From positions 25,585,175-25,649,174 of the forward strand of contig CM023540.1 of the NCBI GenBank assembly GCA_013350335.1: a DNA stretch of 64,000 nucleotides. Reading direction: 5' to 3'. This stretch comes from Chimonanthus salicifolius (lineage: Eukaryota; Streptophyta; Magnoliopsida; Laurales; Calycanthaceae). Both the position numbers and the translations under genes were made by a program. Below, piece after piece: positions 37,201 to 49,840 of the stretch (positions are counted from its first letter, which is position 1; each line of letters begins with the position of its first letter). The notes below the pieces were generated by a model. That model was not told where the DNA came from. It did not search any database and saw only the letters and a program-made list of their open reading frames with translations.

Positions 37201-39315
37201 CAAAAGTAGACATTACTAACACATTTTTTTATTGTATAGAAATAAATCAAGGATCTTAAGACAGTAAATGGTTAGAAACAAAGAAATTCATGCATATATG
37301 CTACTCATGCAGCGTACAACAACAAATGGATTAACTCAAATGGAAAAAGAAATATGATAGAAGGGTAAGAAAACAACGGGAAAAAAAATGAAGGTATAAT
37401 ATTTCAATAGCAAGACATGGAATACCTGGCATCCCTGGCTGTCTGCTTAACTTAGGCCTGAAAAATGGAGGAGGACAAAGATAGAAAGGAGTTGCTACAG
37501 GCTCAATCTCCCATATAGAAACTCGATTTTGTCGTTCACCTGACGTTGATTCATCCCATCCAACCTGTTCAGCATTTAAAACTGATGACTATAGTAGAGA
37601 CTAGAGTGTGTTATAATGTTTTTGAAATGAAAATACATTTGACAAATACCAACTATTTACTATTTGAGGTGTGCAAGTTCTCATTGATGCTCACATACAC
37701 CTCAAACCTAGATGTTTAGTAATCTTCTACACATTGGAAACTGAAAGTGGATCTGTTTCCACAGGATGAATGTGCCAGGGTGATACAAGTACGGAATTCA
37801 AGCTGTCCATTGGACATCATCATCAATTAGAAAAGGACCATCAGATGAGTATGGTATAGAAAGAATAAGATAGACGAATAACAAAACATTCTTGGCTGAT
37901 GGCATATTTTGCTATGAGTCAGCAACATTGATCTCAACAAACCTCTCAAAAGTAACTTAATATTATATAAATCCATAAGACGATAATCCAAGTTTACCTG
38001 AAGCTTGCGCCATTCTGAATTCTTCCATCGCACAGGATCAAGATCACTTATTCCAGTAATTGTGCCCATGTATCTACGAACTCCTGACTCCTCTGTCTCA
38101 AACATCATCCTGAAACGCATGCCGAGAGACACCTGGGTGTACATTGCTTTATTGTACTTTGCCAAGGGAACGACAAATTCAGAAGGGCTTGCCCTGTTAA
38201 ATCAGAGTAAGTTCTGTTAAACTATATTCCCATAAGTTATCATGATAATTTGGGGTGCCATATCATATGCTTACAACAATCAAAATTTTACATTCAACCA
38301 CCACTGGTAAAGTTAGGACCCGCCTGTCATTAATCTAATATGTTCATCTAGTGGACCCATAATGGACGGACCATTCTATATAGAACACTGACATGTTGGA
38401 TGATTAAAGGTATGTGATTAAGAACTTCCAAATGAATGGCCATGGCCAGTCAGAAATCTAATGTTTACATAAGTGACTGGTCAAGATTGATGGATGTGAA
38501 AGGATTTTAGGGATCTTTCATCAGTGGTAGCATCCATCATATGAATGATTTGGATCACCAAAAATTGGCCTTGCATGTTTGTTTCAAAGGCTGAGCTAAA
38601 ATGTAATTGATCGATACGTTAAAGAAAATAAAAAATTTAAAATCATGAAGTAGCACCTTGGATTGTAAAATATGGTAAATGGGCTGTTATTTGCAGCAGC
38701 ATGGGCAGCAGCAGCAAGAATTCCAATATGCATGCTATCACTGGATAAAACTGAAGAGGAAAGAGGTGGTTGCTGTCTGTTAGGACGTCTTATACCCAAT
38801 AGAAGCTGTGACTTCTCATCACTGCACAGACAAGAAAATTATCCAAGATGCATTTCTCGTAGATGAAGAAATTTTCAAACAAATTTTACCTATCAGGCCA
38901 TGTTGCCTACCGTATAAAAAGGACAGAATCACCAGCAGAGAGTCTCTTTGTGCTAACAAATACACTCCAGCCAGTAGTAAGCAGATGCCGTTTTGGTTGA
39001 CCTGAAATTTGTTCAAATGAAAAAAGTGGATTATTCACCATCAATGTAAGTAGCTGTTAAATAAAACCAGGAAAAAAAGCATGAATTTTCCTCTTTGATA
39101 TTTGCAGCATACATTTGAGTGTTTAAAACAAAAAATAATGAAGGAAAAGATTTTGCCCCTGCAACTATACTCTGTTTGATTCAATCTACCAAAAGAATTA
39201 TATAGTTCATTTCTACATGTATGAAGGTTTAGAAATCAGCAGTCTATCTATTTCTTTCCCATTTTAAAAACCACTGATGGAACTCTGGCCAGAAAACAAG
39301 TCAGACAACTATCAA

Positions 39316-39376
<61 letters not shown>

Positions 39377-40963
39377 CGATAAAGAAGGATTTTATTAACA
39401 GTCAAAAAAGACAACAAAACAAGGGAACATTATTGCATACCACGATAGATATGTCGGAATGTCCATGAAACATCATGCAAATCTCTTGCTACCAGCTCCT
39501 GAGCAGGCGGTTGCATTGAAAAATCCTACAAATATCGCTTTTCTTATAAGCATTACAGTAAATAGAAAAAATAAAAATGTAGCATCATATGGTTTTTAAA
39601 AGTTGGGAGTATTTCACATACTAAAGGTGGGAAGATTTTCTCAGCTGCCCGACGTGGCACAGAACATCCACCATGAGTGCTTGTGTCACTAGCCGTAAGT
39701 GTTTTACAGAAGAACTCAGCTGGTTGCTTGCTTTGCTTTAGGCTCAAATCAGATGCCAGCAATGCTTCTTTTTCGTACTAAGACGAGCAAAGGGGAAAAA
39801 AATAAGATGCAGAAGAAAAATAAGGGGGGAAGGAAAAACTCATAAAAATATGGACATTAATAGATGGCTAAGGAAAAAAACTAAATGGAAGTTGATGGCC
39901 CACTTTAGTTACCGGTTGTAGGGTCATCTGTGCATAAACTTCATCTGTTTCAGTATCGGCCTGATTGAAACAAAGAGTCAGTGTCTATAGAAAACAGAGG
40001 AGTCATACAATAGAGTTGTATAGAAGCATCCATACATGAAGTGTGACATCATGGAGCACGCATATCAGCTTTGAAGGAAGTGTTGGATAGCTAGGGATGC
40101 TATCATTCTCCTTATGCATCGAAGCCGCAACCTGCGATCGTAATATTAAAGAAGAGTTCTGTAAGAAGCTAGTACTTCAGAAACTGATTCCATTTCAATT
40201 TAAAAGGGGAAATAACCAACCTGTTCACTGTGACCTTGTGGGAAGTAAACCACAAGACTACCTACTGGAGGCAAAGACACCAGCGGTCCAGCGCAAGCAT
40301 GCCATAACTCTGAATTGATACTTCTTTTCTCATCTGTTTCAAAATTGACACTACCATCAATTGGTAAAGCTCTAAACCCTTATGCCACATTACAGCATTC
40401 CTGTACTGAGGAGCAAAGAGAAGGAGAATGCTCCTTGCTTGCAAGGTACACTTCTTTATGGTGTAAATTATGACTGAATTCAAAGATATATGGATCCTTC
40501 TTCTAACATTTTTTCTACTTATATGACAAGATATCAATGTTAAAGTGACCCTCATTTCTCAGGAATGAAGGACAAGAACACAATTCGCATTCGCGAATAG
40601 TGATGGATAATTCCAATTGTCGATGCTCTGCTATGAAGTCGGACTCAAGAAGAAGAAGAGTCTTCACAGAACTCACAGAAAAAACAATTGTCTGTGAAGA
40701 AACCAACATCCAACAGAAATACACGCCGTATATAAATTAGAGGAAACCCATTAAAAGATGAGTTTTTTTTTTAGAAAAGTCTGCTAGAACTTAACACGAA
40801 ATTAAAACTCTGCAGATTAAGTAAAACCCATCAGAATAAGGTAAGGAAAATATCAACTGAGTCAACAAAACAAGACTTGAAATACATCCAATTACAAGAA
40901 GCTTAAAAACCCCATACCTTGTCCCAAACTCGGCAAGAAACCGTTGGCTAAGGTAGCCTTCAT
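31260..40963 (-). CDS. ARF7/ARF19: Auxin response factor, ARF7/ARF19 type (copy B, complete)
   Basis: Second copy of the same gene with identical exon structure: 40963-40918, 40333-40221, 40131-40036, 39960-39904, 39777-39622, 39525-39441, 39001-38911, 38821-38657, 38193-37998, 37564-37426, 35086-33414, 31835-31645, 31440-31260. All 13 exon lengths equal those of copy A, giving 1062 aa, so neither copy is broken. Coding differences from copy A are few: Ala86 and Arg954 match the usual family residues, Pro466 lies in the variable middle region, and residue 142 is Cys instead of Phe in the near-invariant GGFSVP motif at the start of the B3 DNA-binding domain. Introns differ by scattered substitutions, a 17-bp tandem duplication found only in copy A (about 4785-4801), and longer TC and C runs here. 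The copy may be the same locus from the other haplotype or a true recent paralogue. Confidence 0.94.
32459..32481. repeat. Poly-C run in ARF intron 11 (copy B, 23 C)
   Basis: C homopolymer, about twice as long as its counterpart in copy A. Homopolymers of this length are prone to replication slippage and to sequencing error. Confidence 0.9.
32848..33320 (+). mobile_element. 5'-truncated LINE remnant in ARF intron 11 (copy B)
   Basis: Same insertion as at 2050-2522, with the same internal TAG and the same short poly(A) end (33313-33320). Its presence in both copies means the insertion predates their divergence. Confidence 0.6.
39320..39373. repeat. (TC)27 microsatellite in ARF intron 6 (copy B)
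   Basis: Perfect TC repeat at the position of the (TC)20 repeat in copy A, seven units longer. Confidence 0.95.
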
Positions 40964-43900
40964 CTTCTTCGAATCCCACCAACAGCTACCAAGAAATATA
41001 TATCCTACACCAGCTTCTCAATTGTAGAAATTTCCAATCATTCTCTTCTTTTCTGATTTCTCTCCCTGATTCAGCGAATTTCAGCCGTTTAAGGGAAGTC
41101 ACAGCTGGTGACTCCGCCACAACTCATAAGGGTCAGTCTAACGCCGTCCCGTTACCTCCAAAAGCAAGTTACAGCAGCCAAAGCTGTTAACGACGACAGG
41201 CGAAGAAAAATTTTCAACTGGGTTTCCCTTGTTTCACTGACAAATAGAATTCTAGAATCCAGAGACGGGGAAAAGCTCCTCTTCCTCTGTCTGATTGGAG
41301 CTTTAGCTTCTTTTACAGGGGAAGTGCTGCATGATTGTCGTGTCTGCTTAACTGCCCTCGTTGGAATCCCTTTTTACGAGAATACCCCTCAACGTCCACT
41401 GTAAGAAGATTAGTCGGAAAATGACAGTCTATCTATCCATTCCATTTCTGCTCCGAATCAGACGTCAAAACAGTCCGTTCCCAGTTGAAAGCAGAAGAAC
41501 TTCAGCTTTTTTCGTCGCAGACAACTGTCTTGCCGGAACCCGGTGGGTGTTAGCCGGGATGTGACGCAAGAAGAGGATGTCGTCGCCGGAAATCTGACGG
41601 ATTTGGGCGACAGAAGGATGAGGGGTGGTATGGCGAGGAGCCGACAAGAAAGTGACTGGAAAAGGCTAGAAAAAGAAGGCGTGCTTCTCTCTTCTCAGAC
41701 AAACTCCATCTTTCAAATTCCTCTCGAATTCATACCAAATTCACAATTCTCTCTTTATTTATTCTCTTGTGGAGTAAAAAGAGACATGCGTATTGCGTTT
41801 TTTCTGGCGCAGAAAAGGGAAGCTCCCACATTTGTGTGACATTGTTTATATTTTTTAGATAAATTATTATAAACTATTGCTTTAGATAATTCCATTCTCC
41901 ACATCAAACGTTAATTAAATGACTGAAATATCAAAGCAACTCTTATTCCTTGAAGAAAGGATTAAGTTAATTTTTATTTTAAGATAAGTTTATTTGAATC
42001 TAAAGTCTTCATACTTACTTTCATGATTTTGATGATTTCATTTTCTCTTTGATGAAGTAGAAAAAACATATATTCATTTTTATGCTTAAAATTTAATAAA
42101 TAGTTTAAATTATTAAAAAATAGACTCCACATCACATGCTCCAAAGATTGATTAGTCAAGGCTAAAAAATAAACCCCACATGACACAAATAGAGTCATTT
42201 GAAGTCAGCCTCACAGTTAGAGTGGCAGAATAACATTATTTCTCTTAAATGTAAATATAAGAACCAAAAGTAAATATCATTAGCATCATCGTAGATAAAT
42301 TTTATCTTATACATCTTATTATGATAGATGGTGACCTGCAAATTTATGAATAACTGAGATTTTAGATGTAGTGATTTTTGCACCACCACTTTTTATCGGT
42401 GCACTACTTTTTAAAAGAAATTATAATTTTATCTATACTTTTTTTTTCTCTTTCTTAAAAATTGAATTTTCGTTAAAGGTAGTGCACCAAGGATCACTAC
42501 CCAATTTTAGGTCTACTCATTTATTACCAAAAAAAAATGTTGAGAGACAGAGAATGAGAGACTAACATGCATGTAATGCCGAGAGGGGAACATATTGCAA
42601 TCTGCATTGCTATGTTCTCTCAAATCTTAATTTTAGTAACTTTTGAAAGTATGGGATGTCCACAAGAAGAGGGTGGCCTAATACCAATTTTCCAAAAAAT
42701 TCTATTCCTCTTTCCTGAATTGAGAAATGAGAATTATGTTCCTTCAAAGAGACCTCGTCCACTCAACCAAAAACATGTTGGGTAATTTTGGAAGGATGAA
42801 ATTTATCACATTTGCATGACTGTAGCAATGTTTTTGAAATTTTTAAAAAATAAAAATTATACTTATAATTTTTTTCTTTTTTTCCAAAGTAAAGTGCTTT
42901 CAACGTCGCTTTATTAATAATGCCTAATCATGTTTCATGGTGCTTGTGGGAAGTATTAAGAATTCGAAATTTTACCTATAATCACTATAAAGTGGAGTCG
43001 ATAAACAAAAGTTTCTCTATTATTAGTATTTTTCAGTGAAGTACTCTTTGAGTCTTGATATTCTTTTCAAATACATCGCAAAGGGGTTTTTTCTTTAGTA
43101 TTTTTGATATATTTATTTTTTTAAAAATAATTAAAAAATAAGATTTAAACATGATCACCAACATGCGATAAGCTTATAGGTCCCTTTTCTAGCCTAACTA
43201 GACTTCCAATATTTTGAAGCTTTTAAATAGTCACAATTATAGTAAAAGGAATATGCTTTTTATACATATAAAAGATAAGAGCCAAGGACATGATTTCTTC
43301 ACCTCATTTGCGTGATTGTGATCTCTAACTAAAAGAACCAGTTGAAGTCATATAGATCATGTTAGATGAGTAGTAATTCGACATGGCCAAATATCAACAA
43401 TATATTGGTGATTATTGTTCGTATCAATTCAAAAAATATATTTTAAAAAAAAAAAAGAAATATAATATATTAGTGATATATCGACGATATCTCAATCCAA
43501 TACAATTGTACGTAACTAAATTGATCATATAGGATAAATATCGGCTAAAACATTCCGTATTGTTGAAAATGGTCAATATTCTTTGAGATCTTGCAGTGTG
43601 GTCATAAACTAAGAAAAAAACAATTTTCAAGAGATTGAGATAATTATGAGGATGGTTGTTTTATTGTCGTATAACAATATGTGAAGGACTATATAACTAG
43701 AAAAATAAAAATACTGTTTTGTATAATTTTGCAATAGGAATTATAAAAGTTAATGATTCATTAGGGTGAAACCCGATAACTGACTCGAGAAATCAATGGT
43801 CTTGGGTTATGTTTTTGTAGATCTAAGGTTTGGTCGGGTTATAAAAAAATAAACCCATATGAAATTCAAGTAAGATTATGTTGAAAAATTTAAAAGTAAT

Positions 43901-45041
43901 CTGATCCGACTCGAGTGCAATAAGTTATAAAACAATACTTAAGTTAAGTCGGATCATAAATTTGGGTAAGGTCGGGTCCGTTGAATAACTCGGGTCAGCC
44001 ATTTGAATCGAATTAGGTCAGGTTAAATAATTTTTTACATGAGTTGAATTAGATTTATTAAAATTCTACTTGGTCGTACTAGAGTTTCATTCCTACATTT
44101 GAAACACTTAGGACAAATTGTGCTTCCAATGTGAATGGAAATCTTTGAAGTCCATCAATGTGCATTAGACCCAGACAGACAGTGGACCCAACTTATATGA
44201 ATCGGATCGGGCCTACCAATTAGAAGTGTGGAACCAAGCAACATTTTCATGTGGTACCACCTTTGGTCATGTGGGGCGTCAGGTGCTTAAAAAAATGAAC
44301 ATGCTTATGTTTCCTTATCCTTTTCCCTTCTATTCAGAAAGGCCTATCATTTTTCAACTGTCTCTGTTCCTAGCTATCATGGAATTGACGTGTGGATGTG
44401 ATACTGATATACCATGATATTTTCTCTTTCATTTTATTTTAATAAATTAAAAAAGATAAAATAATAAAATAGATATATTTCATATTTAAAAACTTTTAAT
44501 TTTTTATTTATAATATAGATATTTTCACCTTATATTAGAATTGAGAGTAATCCGATATACAAAATCACCTATAAACCTCATCTATCAAATAAATTCATAA
44601 GGAATTGAACCAAAAACCTCTACTTTAATCCAAAAACATCAAATCAAACCTGAAAGTAGATAATACATGAAATATTATTTATCGTGTTTAAACACCAAAT
44701 AGATATTATGATAAATTATTTTTCTCTCATTTATTGTAAAAGAAGGTTCTTTTATAAATGTGGCTTAAAAGGTTTCAATGAGAAATATAATTATGATTTT
44801 CAAGATAAAATAAACATATATATATATATATATATCATATTACAAATGGAAGAAAAGACACCCGACAACATGTTGTGTGATATAATGTCTCAAGTCAATT
44901 GCCGGGCCCATGTGGAGTCTCTTTTGTGGGGTAAATCAAGAGCCATTAAAAAAAAAAACAAAAATGCCTAAATCACTAACTAAAATAAAGTGGGTGTAAG
45001 GAATCATCAAGTAGCTACTACTGTATATCTATCGGAAAATG

Positions 45042-45107
<66 letters not shown>

Positions 45108-45543
45108 GCCGAACTTATTCTCTTTTACTCTTTGTTTTAAAAATTATCTCGTTTTTTAAAATTTGATATAAATTAAAAAAATAAAAATAATGAAAAAATA
45201 CATAATGTCAACCAATGTTTTCATCTAAGATCTATCAAAAAATATCGTTGATATTTTTTTATGTAGGTCAATATTATATATATCAGCCATCAAATTTTCA
45301 ATAGATATATGTCAGATAAAAGATGTATCAACGAATATTAACACTCTTGACGATGATCCTCTTATGATATAGCACTTATAAATACACTTCGAATTATGAG
45401 AAAGAATTCAGTTTACTTCTTCATCTGGGTATCCTTCTTTCTATCAATGTTGTTGTCGAACCTAATTTCCACTTCAAGTATGACCAATCAGGTCAAGAAC
45501 TATAAAGGTATTGTCGAACAATGCTCCTCCTTTTCTTTTTCTT
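40964..45543. other. Upstream region of ARF copy B, no gene seen
   Basis: Counterpart of 10170-14724, with the same leader, AT-rich DNA and repeats. The AT microsatellite is at about 45045-45105. No coding region is recognisable. Many single bases missing from copy A are present here. Confidence 0.6.
43760..44065 (+). repeat. Dispersed repeat rich in GGGT/GGATC words (copy B)
   Basis: Duplicate of 12965-13265, carried along with the large duplicated block. Confidence 0.55.
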
Positions 45544-46639
45544 GACCGCACTCACAGACATCCGATTTTTCTATTTTTATATATTTGATTTCAGATTTTT
45601 ATAGCAAATTATCATTATATCTTCACATTTTTATTCATTCGAACAAACTGTCATTTCATTTTGACATTCATTCGAATGAATCATTCAAGCGAATTGATCA
45701 AACAATATTCTATATTACTGTTCAGCCCATTATTCGAATCAATGTTATAAGAACCAGATCATCTACCAAACCGTATTCGAAGAAGGTTCGGTTCAATCGG
45801 GTTCAGCCGTGGTCAAACCCGGTCAACTCCTACTATGAATGTTGTGTTATAAATATTATTAGATTATTAATTAATCTTTTTTCTATATAAATAAAACTCT
45901 TATAAGAAAGATTTTTTTTCTTCAAATCACACTCAATTATATGTTGTAGAAAGTTAAAAATTGACCATTCTTTTTAAAACAACATTATTTTCAATCCTTA
46001 ATAATCACCACTTATTGCTTTGCAAATTATAAAGCATTTCAATATTTACATGTAGACTAATTCTTATAAATATAGGAGTGGTTTATTATACATTATCATG
46101 GATTGAATCTTATAAATTTAATTAAGCTTTCAAATCTATTCTAATTAACAATGTAATTAGTTATTATTATTTTTTTAAAATCCAAAGCAAGAAAGCTACT
46201 TACCATGACATTCTAAATTTTTAACTTCAAAATGGAATTTATTATAATATAATGTTTCTTTCATTTGAGAAAAGAGATTTTATTTTTCATTAATAATAAT
46301 TAGATAAATAAAATTATTAGATAAAATTACGAGCTATAATTAATTATGTTACATTGATATAATAAAAATAAAGAATACCTTTTAATAATAATGATAATGG
46401 TAAAAATATTAGATGGTAAATATAATATTAAATTATTACAATAAGATAAATAAAAGAAAACATTATAATTTTTACTTTCAGCATAAGTAAATATTATATT
46501 TAAAATAAAAAATTATAACTTTCATATTAAAAATAATTTTTTAATAAAATATTAGAATACACATGTGAGCTTACATGTGAGCTCTTAAGTAAACTCACAG
46601 TGAGTTCCTTTTCACACTTGACGAGTTTTTACTTAGAAA

Positions 46640-46751
46640 TCCTAACATCTTTTAATACCCTTCTTCTCTTTCACTGTCTCTATTAAACCCTAGCCGCCGC
46701 TCTCTGTACATCAACGAAGAAGAAAAAGAGGAGAAAGAAAAGCTACGAAAG
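46640..46751 (+). promoter_or_regulatory. Gene-leader-like island: telo-box, purine-rich leader, splice donor
   Basis: It contains AAACCCTAG (46685-46693), the telo-box motif common in promoters of plant ribosomal-protein and translation genes. Next come CCGCCGC, a purine-rich leader and GAAAG followed by GTGTAG, which resembles a 5' UTR exon ending at a splice donor, then a T-rich intron-like stretch. No coding exon follows within the element. It looks like the captured 5' end of a housekeeping gene or the relic of one; the parent gene is not identifiable from this piece. Confidence 0.35.
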
Positions 46752-47195
46752 GTGTAGAGATTTTTTTTATTCAATCCTTTCCCCATATATTTTTTTAATC
46801 TTTCTATTCTTTCTCTCCGCCGTTTCGTTTATTCTCATTCCTATTTTTTTCTACTGAATTTTACTGTTTTGTAAGGATTCTTAAAGTCGCAGCCGCCGTA
46901 CGTTTTTAATTTTTATTTTTTTTTTCTAACTTTCCATTTTTTCCAAAGCCGAGGCTCACGGCTCACGACTGGATTTAAAAACCCGATTTAAACCGCGGCT
47001 TGAAACAGTTTTTTGCGGCTTAATTTATCAGAAGGTTTTTAAATCAGATCGAACCTAGAAGATGGCTGTTGCGGTCGAACCTGAACCGACCGAGGTCCGT
47101 TCCGGTCCGGTCCGGTTCTGACAATGCTGGTTCGAATGAACGGATGTTCTTCATCTAAGCATGTATGCATTATTTAAATAATATATATATTTTTT

Positions 47196-47484
47196 TATTT
47201 TAAAGTTATTTTTTAAACACTGTGTATTCATAAATTTTCACAAATTGAATATCCGAACTAATTACGATAACCTAATAAAAATACTTTAACACTTGAAGGT
47301 CTTTTGACACTCTCAAATGCTTAAAACACAGTGTTTTATAAATGAAGATATCTCTCAGCTGTGTCGAAAACATATTTGGGAGTGTAAAAGACTTTGAAGT
47401 CTTAAAGTATTTTTATCAGGTTATCGTAATTAGTCCGGATATTCAATTTGAGAAATTTAAAAAATACATAGTGCTTAAAAAATA
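47196..47484. mobile_element. Hairpin MITE with about 85-bp inverted arms
   Basis: The arm at 47196-47288 (around TTAAAGTTATTTTTTAA and AATTACGATAACC) returns as a reverse complement at 47403-47484 (GGTTATCGTAATTAGT), leaving a loop of about 115 bp. A third, direct copy of the arm lies at 47553-47645. Copy A ends in the gap exactly where this hairpin begins. Confidence 0.6.
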
Positions 47485-47552
47485 ACGGTTTATGTTGCCG
47501 ATACTATAGTAATGCATAGTGCATTAATTAAATAATAAAATATTTTTTAAAA

Positions 47553-47645
47553 TTTTAAAGTTATTTTTTAATCACTGTGTATTTTTAAATATTTTCAAAT
47601 TGAATATCGAAACTAATTACGATAACCTGATAAAAATACTTTATG
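47553..47645. repeat. Extra direct copy of the hairpin arm
   Basis: Repeats the 47196-47288 arm with a handful of differences, including AATTACGATAACCTGATAAA. It suggests a nested or partly deleted second insertion of the same element. Confidence 0.6.
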
Positions 47646-47905
47646 TGTATATTGTAGCATGAAGTGGTTCGAATGAACCATCCGTTCATTCGAACGAATG
47701 GGTTGAATAGTAACACAGAACACGGTTCAGTAAATACGTTCGAATGAACTAAATTTAAAATTCGTAATTTGTTCGAATGAATGATTCATTCGAACGAATA
47801 TTGAAATTGTTCGAATGAGTAAAATCATAGAGGTATAATGGTAATTTATCATAAAAATCAGAAATCAGATGTATAGATGCAGAAAAGTCGAGTGTATATA
47901 AATAT

Positions 47906-49840
47906 TGTTTTTTTTTTAAAATTTATATATAAAAAATCGTCGAATAACCGCCTAAAACAATATTCACTGGCAACCAATATTCATCAGGTGATATATAGGG
48001 TATGATTTTCGAAATTGTCCTCTACTGAATTTCTTAGTAACTCGTGAATTGGCTTCTGATTTCATGGACTTTTCAGTCGATTACTCAAAACCATCTCATC
48101 ATTCGGCCGTGATCTTTTTTGTTCCAACAAAAATCTAAGATGGATGGGTCTGCCCTCACGTACGGTGAGGATCAGCCTCGTCAGAGACGGCCGGATGAAT
48201 GACACCTGTCAGCCGTAAGGATGCCCTTTTCTCTGTTCCCAAATTGACCTTCCACCATCACCAATGCAGAGGCAACGATCACCCAGTTGCATGTGCACTT
48301 CGCAGCTTTTGTCGGGTAACTAGCGTCAACCGAACCAAGTCATTTAGTGTGGGCATTTTTGTCATCCACAAAAGCAGTGGTAAAGTGGTAAATATGCAAA
48401 AGCCGACCACTGAAAGGGGCAGCCTTTTACGCACGGACAATTGAGTTTTGCGGCGCTGCAGTACGGCTTTTCCTTCTTTCCAGTAATGCCGAGTAATTAA
48501 GTGTTAAATAAAGGTAATTAATTGTTTAATCCCTCGTTTAGGGGAAATGCTGCGCCAACCCTACCTAACCCTGCTCTACTATTACGTTTATAGACTAATG
48601 GTCAAGACCAAATCCACGTACTTCCACTCCTGATCTGAAGATCGCGTATCTCTGGCCTTGAAAATTGGAATGCCCAGGTAAAGTTTAAAAAATCGGCCGG
48701 TCGACTTCATTCCGGCTTTCACATGCACAGGTCAAAGAATCGGTGGAATTTATATTTTTTAATTTTTTTAAATGTTAATTTTGACTGATGTTTGAGTTTT
48801 TTTATTAATACTTTCAAATTTATAAAGGTTTAAAAATAAATTATTCTATTCAAAAGTTATTTTTTCAATTTTGATTTATTTTTATTATTTTCTTGGAGTT
48901 TCAACTTTCAGACAATCTCAAATTTATTTATTTTTTGTGAAATTTTTTAATGAAATAATATTAAGTGATCATGAAATTCAATAGAGATGTGTTAATTTTT
49001 TCACGTAGTTTATCGAATGTTTGTTTGATTTTCCAATTTTCTTTTGAAATTTTGATAAAAGTCGAGATTTCTAAGATACTTTTTATTTTTTAGTTTATTG
49101 TAAAAAAAAATGAAATGATATAAAAATATTTATACAATTAAATGAGGAATCCTAAATATGACCGGGGATAGAGTTTTTAGGGTTCTTATATAGTTTTTTT
49201 AATATTTTGACATTTTCATGAAATTCAAATTTTTTACAATAACTTTTTTTATAAATTTGGAATAGAGAATTCATGTTATTAAAGGATATTTGAGAACATG
49301 AATTTCATATTATGTGTTTTCTCATGTTGGTTTCTTTTTTTATAAAATTTTTAGAAATGTTTCGAAGTTTTAAGATAATTTTCAAATTATTAAGGCTATT
49401 TGAAATTTTGACTTTCAAAAGTTTAAAACTCCATAAAAATACCGCCACCCACGTAAAGAATTATATATGTTCACTCTAGATTTTCCAATTTTCTTTTAAT
49501 TTTTTTCAGAAATAAAAAGGAGAATAAATGCAGTATAGATGATTTATCACTTATCCGCTACGGATCACCGATGCATGCGTATTGATGATAGGTGTCAGGG
49601 GGTATGAATATTCGAAAATTTGATGATAAAGAAATTTGGTTACTTTTTTTACCTCCTAAATAGTGACTTATTTAAAAAATAATAATTTTTTTAATATCAA
49701 AATTTCAAAAATATATTAATGACTAGTATTAATCATAGTATCAATACTTAATGTATGAATTTTTAGTTTCTAATAATAATTATTGATTTTGTTTTATCAT
49801 TATCATCAAAAGTGAGAATTTATGTATTTGAAGGTGACTT
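47906..49840. other. Intergenic DNA, no gene seen
   Basis: Includes a GC-richer stretch at about 48130-48470 whose open frames look like no protein I know, then AT-rich low-complexity DNA up to the LINE remnant. Confidence 0.5.

Larger units (their letters stand above)
30793..47200. repeat. Large duplicated block, copy B
   Basis: Counterpart of 1-16305. Its first base matches window base 1, and it stays collinear to about 47200, where copy A meets the gap. It carries the complete second ARF gene. The sequence runs on without a break on both sides, so this looks like the copy sitting in the continuous contig. Confidence 0.95.
45544..47905. mobile_element. MULE-like element with terminal inverted repeats (copy B, 2.4 kb)
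   Basis: The left end (45544-45650) and the reverse complement of the right end (about 47800-47905) align over about 90 bases, sharing words such as TCTGATTTC or TTGATTTC, GATTTTTAT, AAATTA.CATTAT and ATTCATTCGAACAA. The same end sequence occurs in the element at 28317-29402, so both belong to one family. No transposase frame is present, so it is non-autonomous. Inside lie a gene-leader-like island (46640-46751) and a hairpin element (47196-47484). I could not confirm a target-site duplication, so the outer limits are approximate. Confidence 0.5.

Noticed and set aside
48199..48444. 81-residue frame in the GC-richer stretch near 48.3 kb as a small gene
   Set aside because: Composition is not protein-like, there is no leader or similarity I recognise, and GC-richer DNA easily gives such frames.
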